Shown: piece after piece, positions 26,591-35,898 of the stretch
Layout: the number at the start of each line of letters is the position of its first letter
How positions within the stretch are numbered: position 1 is the first letter of the stretch
Origin: CBDCGJ01 sp965238305
Lineage (GTDB): Bacteria; Pseudomonadota; Alphaproteobacteria; GCA-2731375
NCBI GenBank assembly: GCA_965238305.1
Contig: CBDEHK010000001.1
Coordinates: 2,976,001-3,040,000 of the forward strand
Direction: 5' to 3'
Length of the DNA stretch: 64,000 nt
Program-made: the position numbers and the translations under genes
Notes under the pieces: generated by a model
What the model saw: only the letters and a program-made list of their open reading frames with translations
Told to the model about the DNA's origin: nothing
Database searches by the model: none

Positions 26591-28141
26591 CTAACTGACG
26601 CCTTCTAATCGTTGTTTCTCCTGCTCGCGCAGGGCTTTGCGGTTCACCTTACCCGCCGGTGTTTTTGGTAACTCGTCGACAAATTCCACCAGCCGCGGAT
26701 ATTCGTGCATTGACAACCGTTCGCGGGTAAATTGCTGCAAGGTTTCGGTCAATGCGGCACTTGCGGAGCGTTTGGAAACGACAAAGGCCTTCACAATTTG
26801 ACCGCGTGTTTCATCCGTCACCGCGATCACGCCAACTTCGTCGACATCAGGGTGTTTTAACATCGTGTCTTCGATTTCCGCCGCGCTCATGGTCCAACCG
26901 GCGGAGATTATGACGTCATCGGCCCGGCCGTCATGGTAGAAATAGCCGTCTTCGTCCCGATGTCCCATATCCTTCATGCCGATCCACGCGCCGCGTCGTT
27001 TGACGGCGATTTCACCGATCGCGTTCGGCGGGCAGGCGGACCCGTCAGGGTCGAGAATTGCCAGTTCAACGCCAGGGACCGGTTTGCCGAGCGAGCCAGG
27101 TTTGATCTGATAATCTTCGGCGGCCGGATAATCGACCAGGATGACTCCAACTTCGGTGGCGCCATACATGCTGCCGACTTTGCGGCCGAAATATTCTTCC
27201 GCCCAGGTCGCCGTGTCACTGTCCAGGGGCTCGCCAGTGAAAGTCAATTTGTCCAGCTTGATCGCGATAGTATCAGTCATGCCGGAATTTTTCATCATCC
27301 GGTAATGGGTCGCCGCCGCCGACAGATTGGTAATTTTGAACTCATTGAGCGCCCTTAATAAATGCGCTGGATCAAACTTGCCGGCATAGCTGGCAATCGT
27401 CACCCCCATCGCCAGGGGCGCGACGGTGCCGTGCCATAACCCGTGCCCCCAGGCCGGCGAAGAGGGGCACATGAAGCGGTCACCGGGGCGAATGCCGGTG
27501 CCATACAACGCCGCCATCATCACGGTGACAATGGATTTGTGGTTATGTTTCACGGCTTCCGGCAGTTCCCGGGTGGTCCCGGAAGTATATTGATACATCG
27601 CCATGTCACTGGCCAGGGTATTGGCCGTGAAATCTTGCGAACAGGTTTCCAGCTTAGCAAGGAATGTTTCGTCGCAAACTTCCGTGTCTGGCCCGAAAGT
27701 TGCCAGATCGGCTTTCCTTGGCTCCAACAACAACAGTTCGGGATGGCAGTCGTCGATCCGTAGTTTCAGTCCATCCGGGCCGAATAACGTGAACAAAGGA
27801 ACGGCGACGCAGCCGGCTTTCATGTTGCCAAAAAAGGCAGCGTAAAAAAGCAGTGAGGGGTCCAGCATGATGGCGACGCGGTCACCTTTGATCAGTCCAC
27901 GCGCGGTCAAATAATTGGCAAATCGGTTTGACATTGCAGTCAATTCGCCAAAAGTCAGTGACTGCGACGGACCGTCACTGCGCGCGATTCGAACCGCCAT
28001 GTCACCAGGTTCATGGCGGTCAAGACATTCATAGGCAATATTTAAGTGATCTTGATCCCCCTCAAACAGTGACCAAAGTGCTTCTTTTGAATGATGACGC
28101 TGGGCGTCTGCATAACTTGTATAGTCACAAAGATTAGTCAT
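26591..28141 (-). CDS. AMP-dependent acyl-CoA synthetase/ligase
   Basis: An ANL-superfamily ligase of 516 residues. The AMP-binding loop is YTSGTTRELPEAVKH, a variant form seen in medium-chain/aryl acyl-CoA synthetases of this group. MYGATEVGV, YFYHDGRADDVIISAGWTMSAAEIE and the catalytic lysine segment KTPAGKVNRKALRE at the C-terminus are all intact. It makes an acyl-AMP and then the CoA thioester. The ATG at 28141 is used; the frame is open further upstream but would overlap the mltB-like region. First gene of the ligase-dehydratase-CoA-transferase operon. Confidence 0.93.
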   Translation of the reverse strand: MTNLCDYTSYADAQRHHSKEALWSLFEGDQDHLNIAYECLDRHEPGDMAVRIARSDGPSQSLTFGELTAMSNRFANYLTARGLIKGDRVAIMLDPSLLFYAAFFGNMKAGCVAVPLFTLFGPDGLKLRIDDCHPELLLLEPRKADLATFGPDTEVCDETFLAKLETCSQDFTANTLASDMAMYQYTSGTTRELPEAVKHNHKSIVTVMMAALYGTGIRPGDRFMCPSSPAWGHGLWHGTVAPLAMGVTIASYAGKFDPAHLLRALNEFKITNLSAAATHYRMMKNSGMTDTIAIKLDKLTFTGEPLDSDTATWAEEYFGRKVGSMYGATEVGVILVDYPAAEDYQIKPGSLGKPVPGVELAILDPDGSACPPNAIGEIAVKRRGAWIGMKDMGHRDEDGYFYHDGRADDVIISAGWTMSAAEIEDTMLKHPDVDEVGVIAVTDETRGQIVKAFVVSKRSASAALTETLQQFTRERLSMHEYPRLVEFVDELPKTPAGKVNRKALREQEKQRLEGVS

Positions 28142-28336
28142 GGCGGGCAAATTAAAAGAACGAGCGTCCGTTTTATTAGGGGAATGGCAGCGGCATCCTA
28201 TCCTGAGTTCATCAGATTGATCAAGTTCAAGCCGAATTGTACAACGCAACCATCGAATAATGTCCGCAATTTTCGTATGCTTGAATTGAATCGGGGAAAC
28301 AACCATCTCCCGATCAGCAACCCTTCGGAGCTTCTA

Positions 28337-29317
28337 ATGCGTTTGTCAGTCCTGGTCATTCTTTGTTGCTTGTCTTTCTTTTCATTTTGGCCGGCGTCAG
28401 CTAGCGCTGCGACAAGCTTCGACAGCTGGGTGACGGCGGTGAAGGCGGAGGCCGTGGCGAAGGGAATTGCGCCTGAAACCGTCGACGCGGCGTTTAAGAA
28501 TGTCAAACCGATCCCGCGTGTGATCGAACTCGACCGTCATCAGCCGGAATTCAAACTGACCTTTCAGCAATATATGGATCGCGTGGTGCCCCAATCTCGG
28601 ATCGATATGGGCCGCAGGATGTATGCTGAAAATCGTGCCTTATTGGACGAAGTTGCGGCAAAATACGAGGTGCAGGCGCGTTTCATTGTCGCTTTTTGGG
28701 GAATCGAGACGGATTATGGTCGGGTCACCGGCGGCTTTCCTGTGATCGCCTCGCTGGCGACTTTGGCCCATGATGGTCGACGTAGTAAATATTTTCGTAG
28801 CGAGCTGATGCATGCGCTTAAAATACTGGACGAAAAACATATCTCGATAGAGAAGATGCAAGGATCTTGGGCCGGTGCCATGGGACAAAGTCAATTCATG
28901 CCGTCCAGTTTTGTCGCCTACGCCGTTGATTATAGCGGCGATGGGCGCCGCGATATCTGGACCACCAAAGCCGACGTCTTTGCCTCAGCAGCGAATTATC
29001 TGCGCAGCGTCGGTTGGCGGAACGACGTGACCTGGGGCAGGGCGGCGACGTTGCCGGCGGGTTTCGATCGAAGTCTTACTGGACGGGATCGTAAAAAATC
29101 GCTATCAGCTTGGCAAAAGTTGGGGGTCCGGCGGGCTGACGGCAGTGACTTGCCAACGCGTAACCTCAAGGCTTCCATAATTTTGCCACAAAGAGGGCAG
29201 ATGAAACCTGCCTTCATCGCGTACCATAATTTTAATGTAATTTTGCGGTGGAATCGCTCGGACTATTTTGCGCTTGCGGTCGGGCGCTTAGCCGACGGCA
29301 TTGGGGCGCTAAAGTAA
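28337..29317 (+). CDS. MltB-family lytic murein transglycosylase
   Basis: A 326-residue exported lytic transglycosylase that cleaves the glycan strand of peptidoglycan. A signal peptide covers about 1-23 (LVILCCLSFFSFWPASASA). The SLT_2/MltB domain has the catalytic Glu in FWGIETDYGRVTGGFP near 110, followed by GSWAGAMGQSQFMPSSF and VDYSGDGRRDIW. No lipobox cysteine follows the signal cleavage site, so it is soluble in the periplasm. GGAG 6 nt before the ATG supports this start. It heads a cell-wall gene string with rlpA and dacA. Confidence 0.93.
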   Translation: MRLSVLVILCCLSFFSFWPASASAATSFDSWVTAVKAEAVAKGIAPETVDAAFKNVKPIPRVIELDRHQPEFKLTFQQYMDRVVPQSRIDMGRRMYAENRALLDEVAAKYEVQARFIVAFWGIETDYGRVTGGFPVIASLATLAHDGRRSKYFRSELMHALKILDEKHISIEKMQGSWAGAMGQSQFMPSSFVAYAVDYSGDGRRDIWTTKADVFASAANYLRSVGWRNDVTWGRAATLPAGFDRSLTGRDRKKSLSAWQKLGVRRADGSDLPTRNLKASIILPQRGQMKPAFIAYHNFNVILRWNRSDYFALAVGRLADGIGALK

Positions 29318-29362
29318 GGCGATGAGCGGGTGTGGACAGGATCAGATTGTAAGTGTTGTATA

Positions 29363-30490
29363 GTGCGTAAGCGTAACAAGAATTTTTGGCAACTCATGCC
29401 TTTGGTGTTGATAGTTTTGACGGGCTGTGCAGAAACGCAGTTAGCTATTTTTGCCGCAAAAGAAATTCGAAAGGATGTCGAGCGGGACGACGCGCACGAC
29501 AAAGACGCGCAGGCACCGCGGTATAAAGTTGGTAAACCCTATCAAGTTGCCGGTCTCTGGTATTATCCACACGTCGATCCAAAATATAATGAGACCGGGA
29601 TCGCGAGTTGGTATGGCGAACCGTTCCACGGTCAACGGACGGCGAACGGCGATATCTACAATATGAACGCTATGACAGCGGCCCACAAAACTTTACCTAT
29701 GCCGACGGAGGTAGAGGTAACTAATTTGGGCAATGGCCGCTCTGTCGTATTAACAGTCAATGATCGAGGTCCGTTTGTTCCTGGTAGAATTATCGATGTC
29801 TCCCACCGGGCTGCAACTTTGCTTGGGTTTGTTAAGGACGGAACCGCCAAAGTGCGTGTAAAGGCCCTAAAGGGCGGATCAGATGAGCGTATTGTCACTT
29901 ATCAAGCGACGCCGGAAAATCAAAAAACGGCTCTACCGGCGGTGCCGCGGGAAAAAATTTCCGCCGTCGCCATCAAAACCGAACCAGCGACATCAGCTGA
30001 ACAGGCAGTAACGAAGACTGATACCAAAAAGACAGATTTGCAAACAACGCCAGTCGCGCCAGCACCCGTGGTCACGAAAGCACCAATTGTGATGACGCCA
30101 ACTGAAGCGGTGCCAACTCGGTCGTCCAGTGCGGTGATTGCAGCCGCACAACCAGACTTTAACGTCGACAGTCAGTCAACGGTTGCCAATACCGCCATCG
30201 TTGAGGGAATAAGCGACAAACCGGTTGAAGTGAAAATTGCCCCGGTGAAACCAACGGCGATGTTTGTCCAGGCGGGTACATTTGCCGAATATACCAACGC
30301 CAACAAATTAAGGGCACGCTTAAGTGCACATGGACCGATCACCATCCAGAATGTCATGATTGGCGATATTGAGATGTTCAGGGTGAGGGCCGGACCTTAT
30401 TCCGAATTGGACGCTGCCGATCAAATGCTTAGAACTGTTTTAGAGACAGGTCTTATAGATGCAAAAATAATCGTAGATGAGGTGCCATAA
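29363..30490 (+). CDS. rlpA: RlpA septal ring lipoprotein with SPOR domain
   Basis: A lipoprotein of about 375 residues. The lipobox is LIVLTGC, preceded by RKRNKNFWQLM, which fits a start at the GTG at 29363; an earlier in-frame GTG at 29330 and an ATG at 29396 are possible but give poorer signals. The double-psi beta-barrel domain (about residues 75-165 of the frame) has GIASWYGEPFHGQRTANGD, TAAHKTLPMPT and VNDRGPFVPGRIIDVS. A Thr/Ala/Pro-rich linker follows, then a C-terminal SPOR domain (MFVQAGTFAEYTNANKLRARL). RlpA cuts denuded glycan strands at the division septum. dacA begins 1 bp after its stop. Confidence 0.92.
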   Translation: MRKRNKNFWQLMPLVLIVLTGCAETQLAIFAAKEIRKDVERDDAHDKDAQAPRYKVGKPYQVAGLWYYPHVDPKYNETGIASWYGEPFHGQRTANGDIYNMNAMTAAHKTLPMPTEVEVTNLGNGRSVVLTVNDRGPFVPGRIIDVSHRAATLLGFVKDGTAKVRVKALKGGSDERIVTYQATPENQKTALPAVPREKISAVAIKTEPATSAEQAVTKTDTKKTDLQTTPVAPAPVVTKAPIVMTPTEAVPTRSSSAVIAAAQPDFNVDSQSTVANTAIVEGISDKPVEVKIAPVKPTAMFVQAGTFAEYTNANKLRARLSAHGPITIQNVMIGDIEMFRVRAGPYSELDAADQMLRTVLETGLIDAKIIVDEVP

Positions 30491-30491
30491 G

Positions 30492-31637
30492 ATGACAACG
30501 CGTCGAAAGGGATCAACTTGTTTCGTACTTGCGGCTATCGCCGTTGTTGTATTCGCAACGCCGGTTTGGGCGGAAATTACCACTAAGGCTACGCATGCGA
30601 TCATGGTCGATTATGATACTGGCGCTGTCCTTCTATCAAAAAATCCGGATGCTCAAATGCCGCCGGCATCGATGTCGAAACTCATGACTGTCTATATGGT
30701 GATGGCCCGACTGAAAGACGGCGGCTTGAAGCTCGACGACGAATTCCCGGTTAGTAAAAAAGCCTGGAAAATGGGCGGCTCGAAAATGTTTGTTGAAGTT
30801 AACACACGGGTGCGGGTTGGTGATCTGTTGCGTGGGATCATTGTACAATCCGGCAATGACGCCTGTATCGTTGTGGCCGAGGGGATTAGCGGTTCCGAAG
30901 AGGAATTTGCGTCGGACATGACGGCGATCGCCAAAAAACTTGGCATGCCCGAGGCGTCATTTCGCAACGCCAGCGGTTGGCCGGATCCAGCCCATCACAT
31001 GTCGCCCCGTGACCTGGCGACGTTGAGCCGAATATTGATCAATGAATATCCGGACTATTATCCGATATTTGCCGAGCGTGAGTTCACTTATTCAAAAATC
31101 AAACAGGGCAACCGAAATCCTCTGTTATACGGACCGACGGGTGCGGATGGTTTGAAAACCGGCCACACAATGGCTTCAGGGTATGGCTTGGTCGCCTCGG
31201 CAAAACGAAACGGTCGCCGTTTAATCCTGGTTGTAAACGGCTTAACAAGCGTCAATGAACGGGCACGCGAATCTGAACGTTTGCTGGGATTGGGGTTTAG
31301 CCAGTACAAAAATATCGCCGTGTTGGAGGCTGGGCAGGCGGCCGGCTATGGTCAAGTTTGGTTAGGTGAAGCGGACAAAGTTCCACTGATCCTGGCGCAA
31401 CCGTTGAATATAACGGTGCCGCATAAAGCAAAAGACAAGCTTAAAATCTCCGTTGAATATGATCGTCCATTACGCGCACCACTTAAGGTAGGTCAGGAAG
31501 TTGGCGTCATACGTGTGCAGGCGCCAGGGATGGAAGACATGACCTTGCCCTTATTGGCGGGCGCCGACGTACCTAAACTTGGCCTGCTTTTCCAGGTTTG
31601 GCCGAAGATTTGGTATTTGGCTGTCGGCAATAGCTGA
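30492..31637 (+). CDS. dacA: D-alanyl-D-alanine carboxypeptidase (PBP5/DacA family)
   Basis: A 381-residue penicillin-binding protein that trims the terminal D-Ala of peptidoglycan stem peptides. It has a signal peptide ending at VWA, SxxK in ASMSKLM near 60, SxN in SGNDA near 120 and KTG in LKTGHT near 221. The beta-rich C-terminal PBP5 domain follows, with a short amphipathic end (VWPKIWYLAV) that may anchor it to the membrane. GAGG 9 nt before the ATG at 30492 decides the start; an ATG at 30477 would overlap rlpA. Confidence 0.95.
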   Translation: MTTRRKGSTCFVLAAIAVVVFATPVWAEITTKATHAIMVDYDTGAVLLSKNPDAQMPPASMSKLMTVYMVMARLKDGGLKLDDEFPVSKKAWKMGGSKMFVEVNTRVRVGDLLRGIIVQSGNDACIVVAEGISGSEEEFASDMTAIAKKLGMPEASFRNASGWPDPAHHMSPRDLATLSRILINEYPDYYPIFAEREFTYSKIKQGNRNPLLYGPTGADGLKTGHTMASGYGLVASAKRNGRRLILVVNGLTSVNERARESERLLGLGFSQYKNIAVLEAGQAAGYGQVWLGEADKVPLILAQPLNITVPHKAKDKLKISVEYDRPLRAPLKVGQEVGVIRVQAPGMEDMTLPLLAGADVPKLGLLFQVWPKIWYLAVGNS

Positions 31638-31641
31638 GGGC

Positions 31642-32715
31642 ATGACTTCACCGCGTGAATCTTATGATCTGATCGGCCATGGCGAGGCGGAAAGATTAGT
31701 TGCCGCCGCCGCAACGTCCGGACGTTTACCCCATGCCTGGCTGGTAAGCGGACCAAAAGGAATTGGCAAGGCAACATTTGGTTATCGATTTGCCCGGTTC
31801 ATTCTGGCTGATGTCGGTGCTACCGACTTGCTAAGCGATCCGCCGCAGGATCTATCTGTCGATCCCGAAAATCCAGTTTCAAAACGCATAGCGGCGGCCG
31901 CGCATGGTGATTTGATGGTGGTTGAACGAACCGTGGATCCCAAGAGCAGTAGCGCTGCACTACGCACCCGTATTGTTGTCGACCAAATTCGCGAAGTTAG
32001 TAAATTTTTTGCCCACACCAGTGCTGAAGGAGGTTGGCGCGTGGCGGTGATAGATGGGGCAGAAGACATGAATGCCAGTGCTGCAAATGCGTTATTGAAA
32101 ATATTGGAAGAGCCGCCAGGACGCAGCCTTCTAATCCTGATCAGCCACGCCGCGGGTCGACTGTTGCCAACGATCCGTTCGCGTTGTCGCATGTTACTAT
32201 GTCGACCGCTACCAGAACACGAAGTGGCGGAAGTCTTAGCGCTGCGAATCCCGACCTCAGAGATCGACGACCGGCTGGCGTTGGCCAAGTTGTCCGAAGG
32301 CAGCCCCGGTCGAGCAATCTCCTTGGCGGACGCAGGCGGTATCGATACCTATAGTGAGCTGCTCAAAATACTAAGTGAATTGCCGAATATTGATTATACG
32401 AAAGTCCACGGTCTGGCCGACAAATTTCAGCGCCGTGAAGGACTGGAATCTTTCGCGATGTGGATGGACCTGTATCGGCTTTGGTTGACGCGGATGGTGC
32501 GCGGCGGCGCCAGCGGTATCGAGATTGATGAAGCCGTTGCTGGCGAACGGGCCTTACAATTACGGCTGCTGGCGAACACGAGGCTTGATCGCTGGGTCGA
32601 CCTATGGGAAAAGACCAACGAATTATCTGCCAAAGCATTCTCTGTAAACCTGGATCGAAAACAAGTCATATTGCGCATCTTTTTCGAACTTGAACGGGCG
32701 GCCCAGGGCGCTTAA
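31642..32715 (+). CDS. holB: DNA polymerase III subunit delta'
   Basis: A clamp-loader subunit of 357 residues. The P-loop region is GPKGIGKATFGYRFA near 33-47, LKILEEPPGRSLLILISH near 130-150 is the conserved delta' core, and the SRC motif is IRSRCRML. The C-terminal collar region is helical. It starts 4 bp after the dacA stop with TGAGGG as ribosome site. In many alphaproteobacteria tmk (thymidylate kinase) lies between dacA and holB; here there is no space for it. Confidence 0.93.
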   Translation: MTSPRESYDLIGHGEAERLVAAAATSGRLPHAWLVSGPKGIGKATFGYRFARFILADVGATDLLSDPPQDLSVDPENPVSKRIAAAAHGDLMVVERTVDPKSSSAALRTRIVVDQIREVSKFFAHTSAEGGWRVAVIDGAEDMNASAANALLKILEEPPGRSLLILISHAAGRLLPTIRSRCRMLLCRPLPEHEVAEVLALRIPTSEIDDRLALAKLSEGSPGRAISLADAGGIDTYSELLKILSELPNIDYTKVHGLADKFQRREGLESFAMWMDLYRLWLTRMVRGGASGIEIDEAVAGERALQLRLLANTRLDRWVDLWEKTNELSAKAFSVNLDRKQVILRIFFELERAAQGA

Positions 32716-32769
32716 ACAAAGCAGACTTTTTTTATCCTCTCCTGCCAACATGTTAAGGGGCACTAAAAG

Positions 32770-34323
32770 ATGACTGGGCGCCAGCCATTCTACATCTCAA
32801 CCGCCATTAGTTATCCCAATGGCCGACCACATATTGGTCATGCGTACGAGTTGATCGCAACGGATGTGCTGGCCCGTTTTATGCGTCTGGATGGTCGTGA
32901 GGTGTTTTTCCTGACCGGGACGGACGAGCATGGCTTGAAGATGGAACAAACGGCGCGCCAAGAAGGTCTTACGCCGCGCGAACTTGCCGATCAAATGACA
33001 CCGCAATTCCAGGAAATGGCCCGGGCGTTGAACGCATCGAACGATGACTTTATACGCACCACAGAATCACGCCATAAGGATAGCGTTAGCGAATTGTGGC
33101 GACGGATGAAAGCCAATGGAGATATCTATCTCGGAACCTATTCCGGTTGGTATTCGGTGCGTGATGAGGCTTATTACGCCGAAGATGAACTGGTCGCTGG
33201 AGAAGGGGGAGAAAAAGTCTCGCCTCAGGGTACGCCTGTCGAGTGGGTGGAGGAAAAAAGCTACTTCTTCAGGCTTTCCGCCTACCAGGACAAATTATTA
33301 GCTTATTTCGACGAGCATCCGGAATTTATCGGGCCGGATAGTCGACGCAATGAAGTAATTAGTTTTGTGAAGTCCGGTCTCCGCGATCTATCGGTTTCAC
33401 GCACGACCTTTAGCTGGGGTGTACCGGTTCCCGATGATGACGAACATGTCATGTATGTATGGGTCGATGCATTGACGAACTATATCACCGCTGCCGGCTT
33501 CCCGCACGAGGACGACGAGCATTATAAAAAATTCTGGCCTTGCGATTTGCACGTTATTGGCAAGGATATCGTAAGGTTCCACGCTGTGTATTGGCCGGCA
33601 TTCCTCCTGTCTGCCGGGCTGCCGCTGCCAAAGCGGGTGTTCGCCCACGGATTTTTGAACGTAAAGGGTGAAAAGATGTCGAAATCGGTCGGCAACGTGG
33701 TTGATCCTTTTGAATTGGTGGACGCTTTTGGCGTTGATCAGATGCGCTATTTTTTCATGCGCGAAGTACCTTTTGGCAATGACGGAAGTTATAGTTCCGA
33801 AAGCATGATTTCCCGGATCAACAGCGATTTGGCGAACGATGTCGGTAATCTGGCACAACGATCACTATCGATGATCAATAAAAACTGTGACGCTAAATTA
33901 CCCGATCCGGGCGACTATAGCGACGACGACCGCAAGTTATTGTCTATGGCCTATGAATTGGTGGATGGCATGCGTCAGGATATGTCTGTCCAAGCTATTC
34001 ACGCGGCCCTAGCTAAACTTTTCCATGTCGTTGCGGAAGCCAATCGTTACGTTGATGCACAGGCACCCTGGACCTTGAAGAAGACCGATCCGGCGCGGAT
34101 GCAGACGGTACTTTATGTGTTGGCGGAAGTTGTTCGCCATGTTGCCATTTTGTTGCAACCAGTGACGCCCGATAGCGCCAATCGTATGCTCGATCAGCTT
34201 GTGGTCGTTGAAGATGCCCGGACATTTGATGATCTTGGGCCGAATAGTGCGCTAGTGGCCGGCACGCCGCTGCCGAAACCGCAAGGCGTCTTCCCGCGAT
34301 ATGTTGAAGAAGCGGCGCAATAA
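32770..34323 (+). CDS. metG: Methionyl-tRNA synthetase
   Basis: A 517-residue class I aminoacyl-tRNA synthetase. The HIGH motif is PHIGHAYE near 22 and KMSKS is in KGEKMSKSVGN near 299. YAEDELVAGEG takes the place of a Cys-rich zinc knuckle, indicating the zinc-free form. It lacks the C-terminal tRNA-binding (Arc1p-like) domain, which is usual for the shorter alphaproteobacterial type. AAGGGG precedes the ATG. It is flanked by holB and the TatD gene in one direction, the usual alphaproteobacterial order. Confidence 0.97.
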   Translation: MTGRQPFYISTAISYPNGRPHIGHAYELIATDVLARFMRLDGREVFFLTGTDEHGLKMEQTARQEGLTPRELADQMTPQFQEMARALNASNDDFIRTTESRHKDSVSELWRRMKANGDIYLGTYSGWYSVRDEAYYAEDELVAGEGGEKVSPQGTPVEWVEEKSYFFRLSAYQDKLLAYFDEHPEFIGPDSRRNEVISFVKSGLRDLSVSRTTFSWGVPVPDDDEHVMYVWVDALTNYITAAGFPHEDDEHYKKFWPCDLHVIGKDIVRFHAVYWPAFLLSAGLPLPKRVFAHGFLNVKGEKMSKSVGNVVDPFELVDAFGVDQMRYFFMREVPFGNDGSYSSESMISRINSDLANDVGNLAQRSLSMINKNCDAKLPDPGDYSDDDRKLLSMAYELVDGMRQDMSVQAIHAALAKLFHVVAEANRYVDAQAPWTLKKTDPARMQTVLYVLAEVVRHVAILLQPVTPDSANRMLDQLVVVEDARTFDDLGPNSALVAGTPLPKPQGVFPRYVEEAAQ

Positions 34324-34325
34324 CG

Positions 34326-35126
34326 ATGTCTTATTTGGTTGATAGCCACTGTCATCTGGATTTTCCTGAACTGCAGGAAAATCTGGCGGACGTTATGAGC
34401 CGGGCGCGGAACGCAAATATTGCAACGATGGTGACGATTTGTACGCGGATGGACAAGTTTGCTGGCGTTGTTGAGATTGCCGAGCAATATGACCATGTCT
34501 GGTGCACAATTGGGGTGCATCCCCATGAAGCGCAAGATTATACGGATCTAACGGTTTCGGCCTTGTTGGAAAGTGCGGAACATCAAAAATGCGTCGCAAT
34601 TGGCGAATGTGGCCTGGATTATTATTACAATCGCAGTCCGCATGAGGATCAGATCGCGGTTTTCCGTACCCATATTGCCGCCGCACGGGAAAGCGGCTTG
34701 CCATTGGTCGTGCATACGCGCGATGCCGACGATGATATGGCGGCAATCTTAACCGAGGAGATGGGGAAGGGAGCGTTTAAGGGCGTTCTACATTGCTTCA
34801 GCTCCAGCCAACGCTTGGCCAAAGCTGCACTCAAGATCGGTTTTTATATCTCGATGAGTGGCATCGTGACCTTCAAAAATGCCGCTGATGTCCAGAAAAC
34901 AGCAGATTTTACTCCGTTGGACCGTCTTCTTGTTGAAACCGATGCGCCATTTTTGGCGCCAGTGCCGAAACGCGGGAAGACCAACGAGCCAAGTTTTGTT
35001 GCCCACACGGCGCAAAAACTGGCAGATATTAAGGCTATATCAGGCGAAAAGTTAGCAATCGCAACAACTGACAATTTCTTTCAGTTATTTTCGAAAGCGT
35101 CCCGTCCAATTGGTGCTGAGGTTTAG
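34326..35126 (+). CDS. tatD: TatD family metal-dependent hydrolase/DNase
   Basis: A 266-residue TIM-barrel hydrolase. HxH is in DSHCHLDFPE at the N-terminus, the metal Glu in IGECGLDYYYNRSPHEDQ near 95, VVHTRDADDD near 130, HCFSSS near 155 and LVETDAPFLAPVPKRGKTNEP near 205. TatD-type enzymes are magnesium-dependent 3'-5' nucleases. The start lies 2 bp after the metG stop, so the genes are co-translated. Confidence 0.94.
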   Translation: MSYLVDSHCHLDFPELQENLADVMSRARNANIATMVTICTRMDKFAGVVEIAEQYDHVWCTIGVHPHEAQDYTDLTVSALLESAEHQKCVAIGECGLDYYYNRSPHEDQIAVFRTHIAAARESGLPLVVHTRDADDDMAAILTEEMGKGAFKGVLHCFSSSQRLAKAALKIGFYISMSGIVTFKNAADVQKTADFTPLDRLLVETDAPFLAPVPKRGKTNEPSFVAHTAQKLADIKAISGEKLAIATTDNFFQLFSKASRPIGAEV

Positions 35127-35135
35127 GGCGTGGTG

Positions 35136-35891
35136 ATGAAGGTCACGATACTTGGTTGCGGGACCTCAGGTGGTGTACCGCGGATCGGCAATATTTGGGG
35201 CGCCTGTGATCCGGCTGAGCCGAAAAATCGTCGTACCCGCGCATCGATCTGTGTTGAAACTGCAAAAACGCGCATAATCGTAGATACTTCACCGGATTTC
35301 CGGGAGCAATGCCTCAAGAATGATATCGATCGTCTGGACGCGGTTTTATATACCCATGATCATGCCGATCATATTCACGGAATTGATGATTTGCGCGGCT
35401 TCATGCTTATTAATCGCGGACGAATACCGATTTATGCAGATCGTCGTTCGTTAGACCAGTTATCTAAGCGTTTCGACTATATATTTGAAACGAAGGAAAA
35501 TTATCCGCCAATTGCAGTTGGTCATGTCATAGATGGAGAATTTGAGCTTGGTGATCTCAAAATTCGGCCATTCTACCAGGATCACGGGGCTATTCAGTCT
35601 TTGGGTTTTCGGATTGGTAATTTTGCTTATTCCACCGATCTGGTGGGGTTGGACGAGACGGCATTTGAAATTCTCGACGGTATCGAAACCTGGGTCGTCG
35701 ATGCCTTGCGATATGAGCCGCATCCAACACACACACATTTGGATCAAACTTTAGATTGGATAAAACGGGTCAATCCAAAGCAGGCCATACTAACTCATAT
35801 GACCTGGGATATGGACTACGCAACATTGATTTCCAGCTTGCCGGCAGGTGTCGAACCGGCCTATGACGGGATGATTCTAGAGATAATTTAA
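35136..35891 (+). CDS. MBL-fold metallo-hydrolase (PhnP-like)
   Basis: A 251-residue metallo-beta-lactamase-fold protein. The metal-binding motif HxHxDH is YTHDHADHIHG near 72-82, preceded by LIVDTSPDFREQ-like residues and followed by DHGAIQSLGFRIGNFAYSTD and LTHMTWDMDY. It resembles PhnP-type phosphodiesterases, but no phn genes are present. Its place after tatD is conserved in alphaproteobacteria. The ATG at 35136 is favoured by AGGG 7 nt upstream; GTG codons at 35130 and 35133 are alternatives. Confidence 0.92.
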   Translation: MKVTILGCGTSGGVPRIGNIWGACDPAEPKNRRTRASICVETAKTRIIVDTSPDFREQCLKNDIDRLDAVLYTHDHADHIHGIDDLRGFMLINRGRIPIYADRRSLDQLSKRFDYIFETKENYPPIAVGHVIDGEFELGDLKIRPFYQDHGAIQSLGFRIGNFAYSTDLVGLDETAFEILDGIETWVVDALRYEPHPTHTHLDQTLDWIKRVNPKQAILTHMTWDMDYATLISSLPAGVEPAYDGMILEII

Positions 35892-35898
35892 AAGTGCC

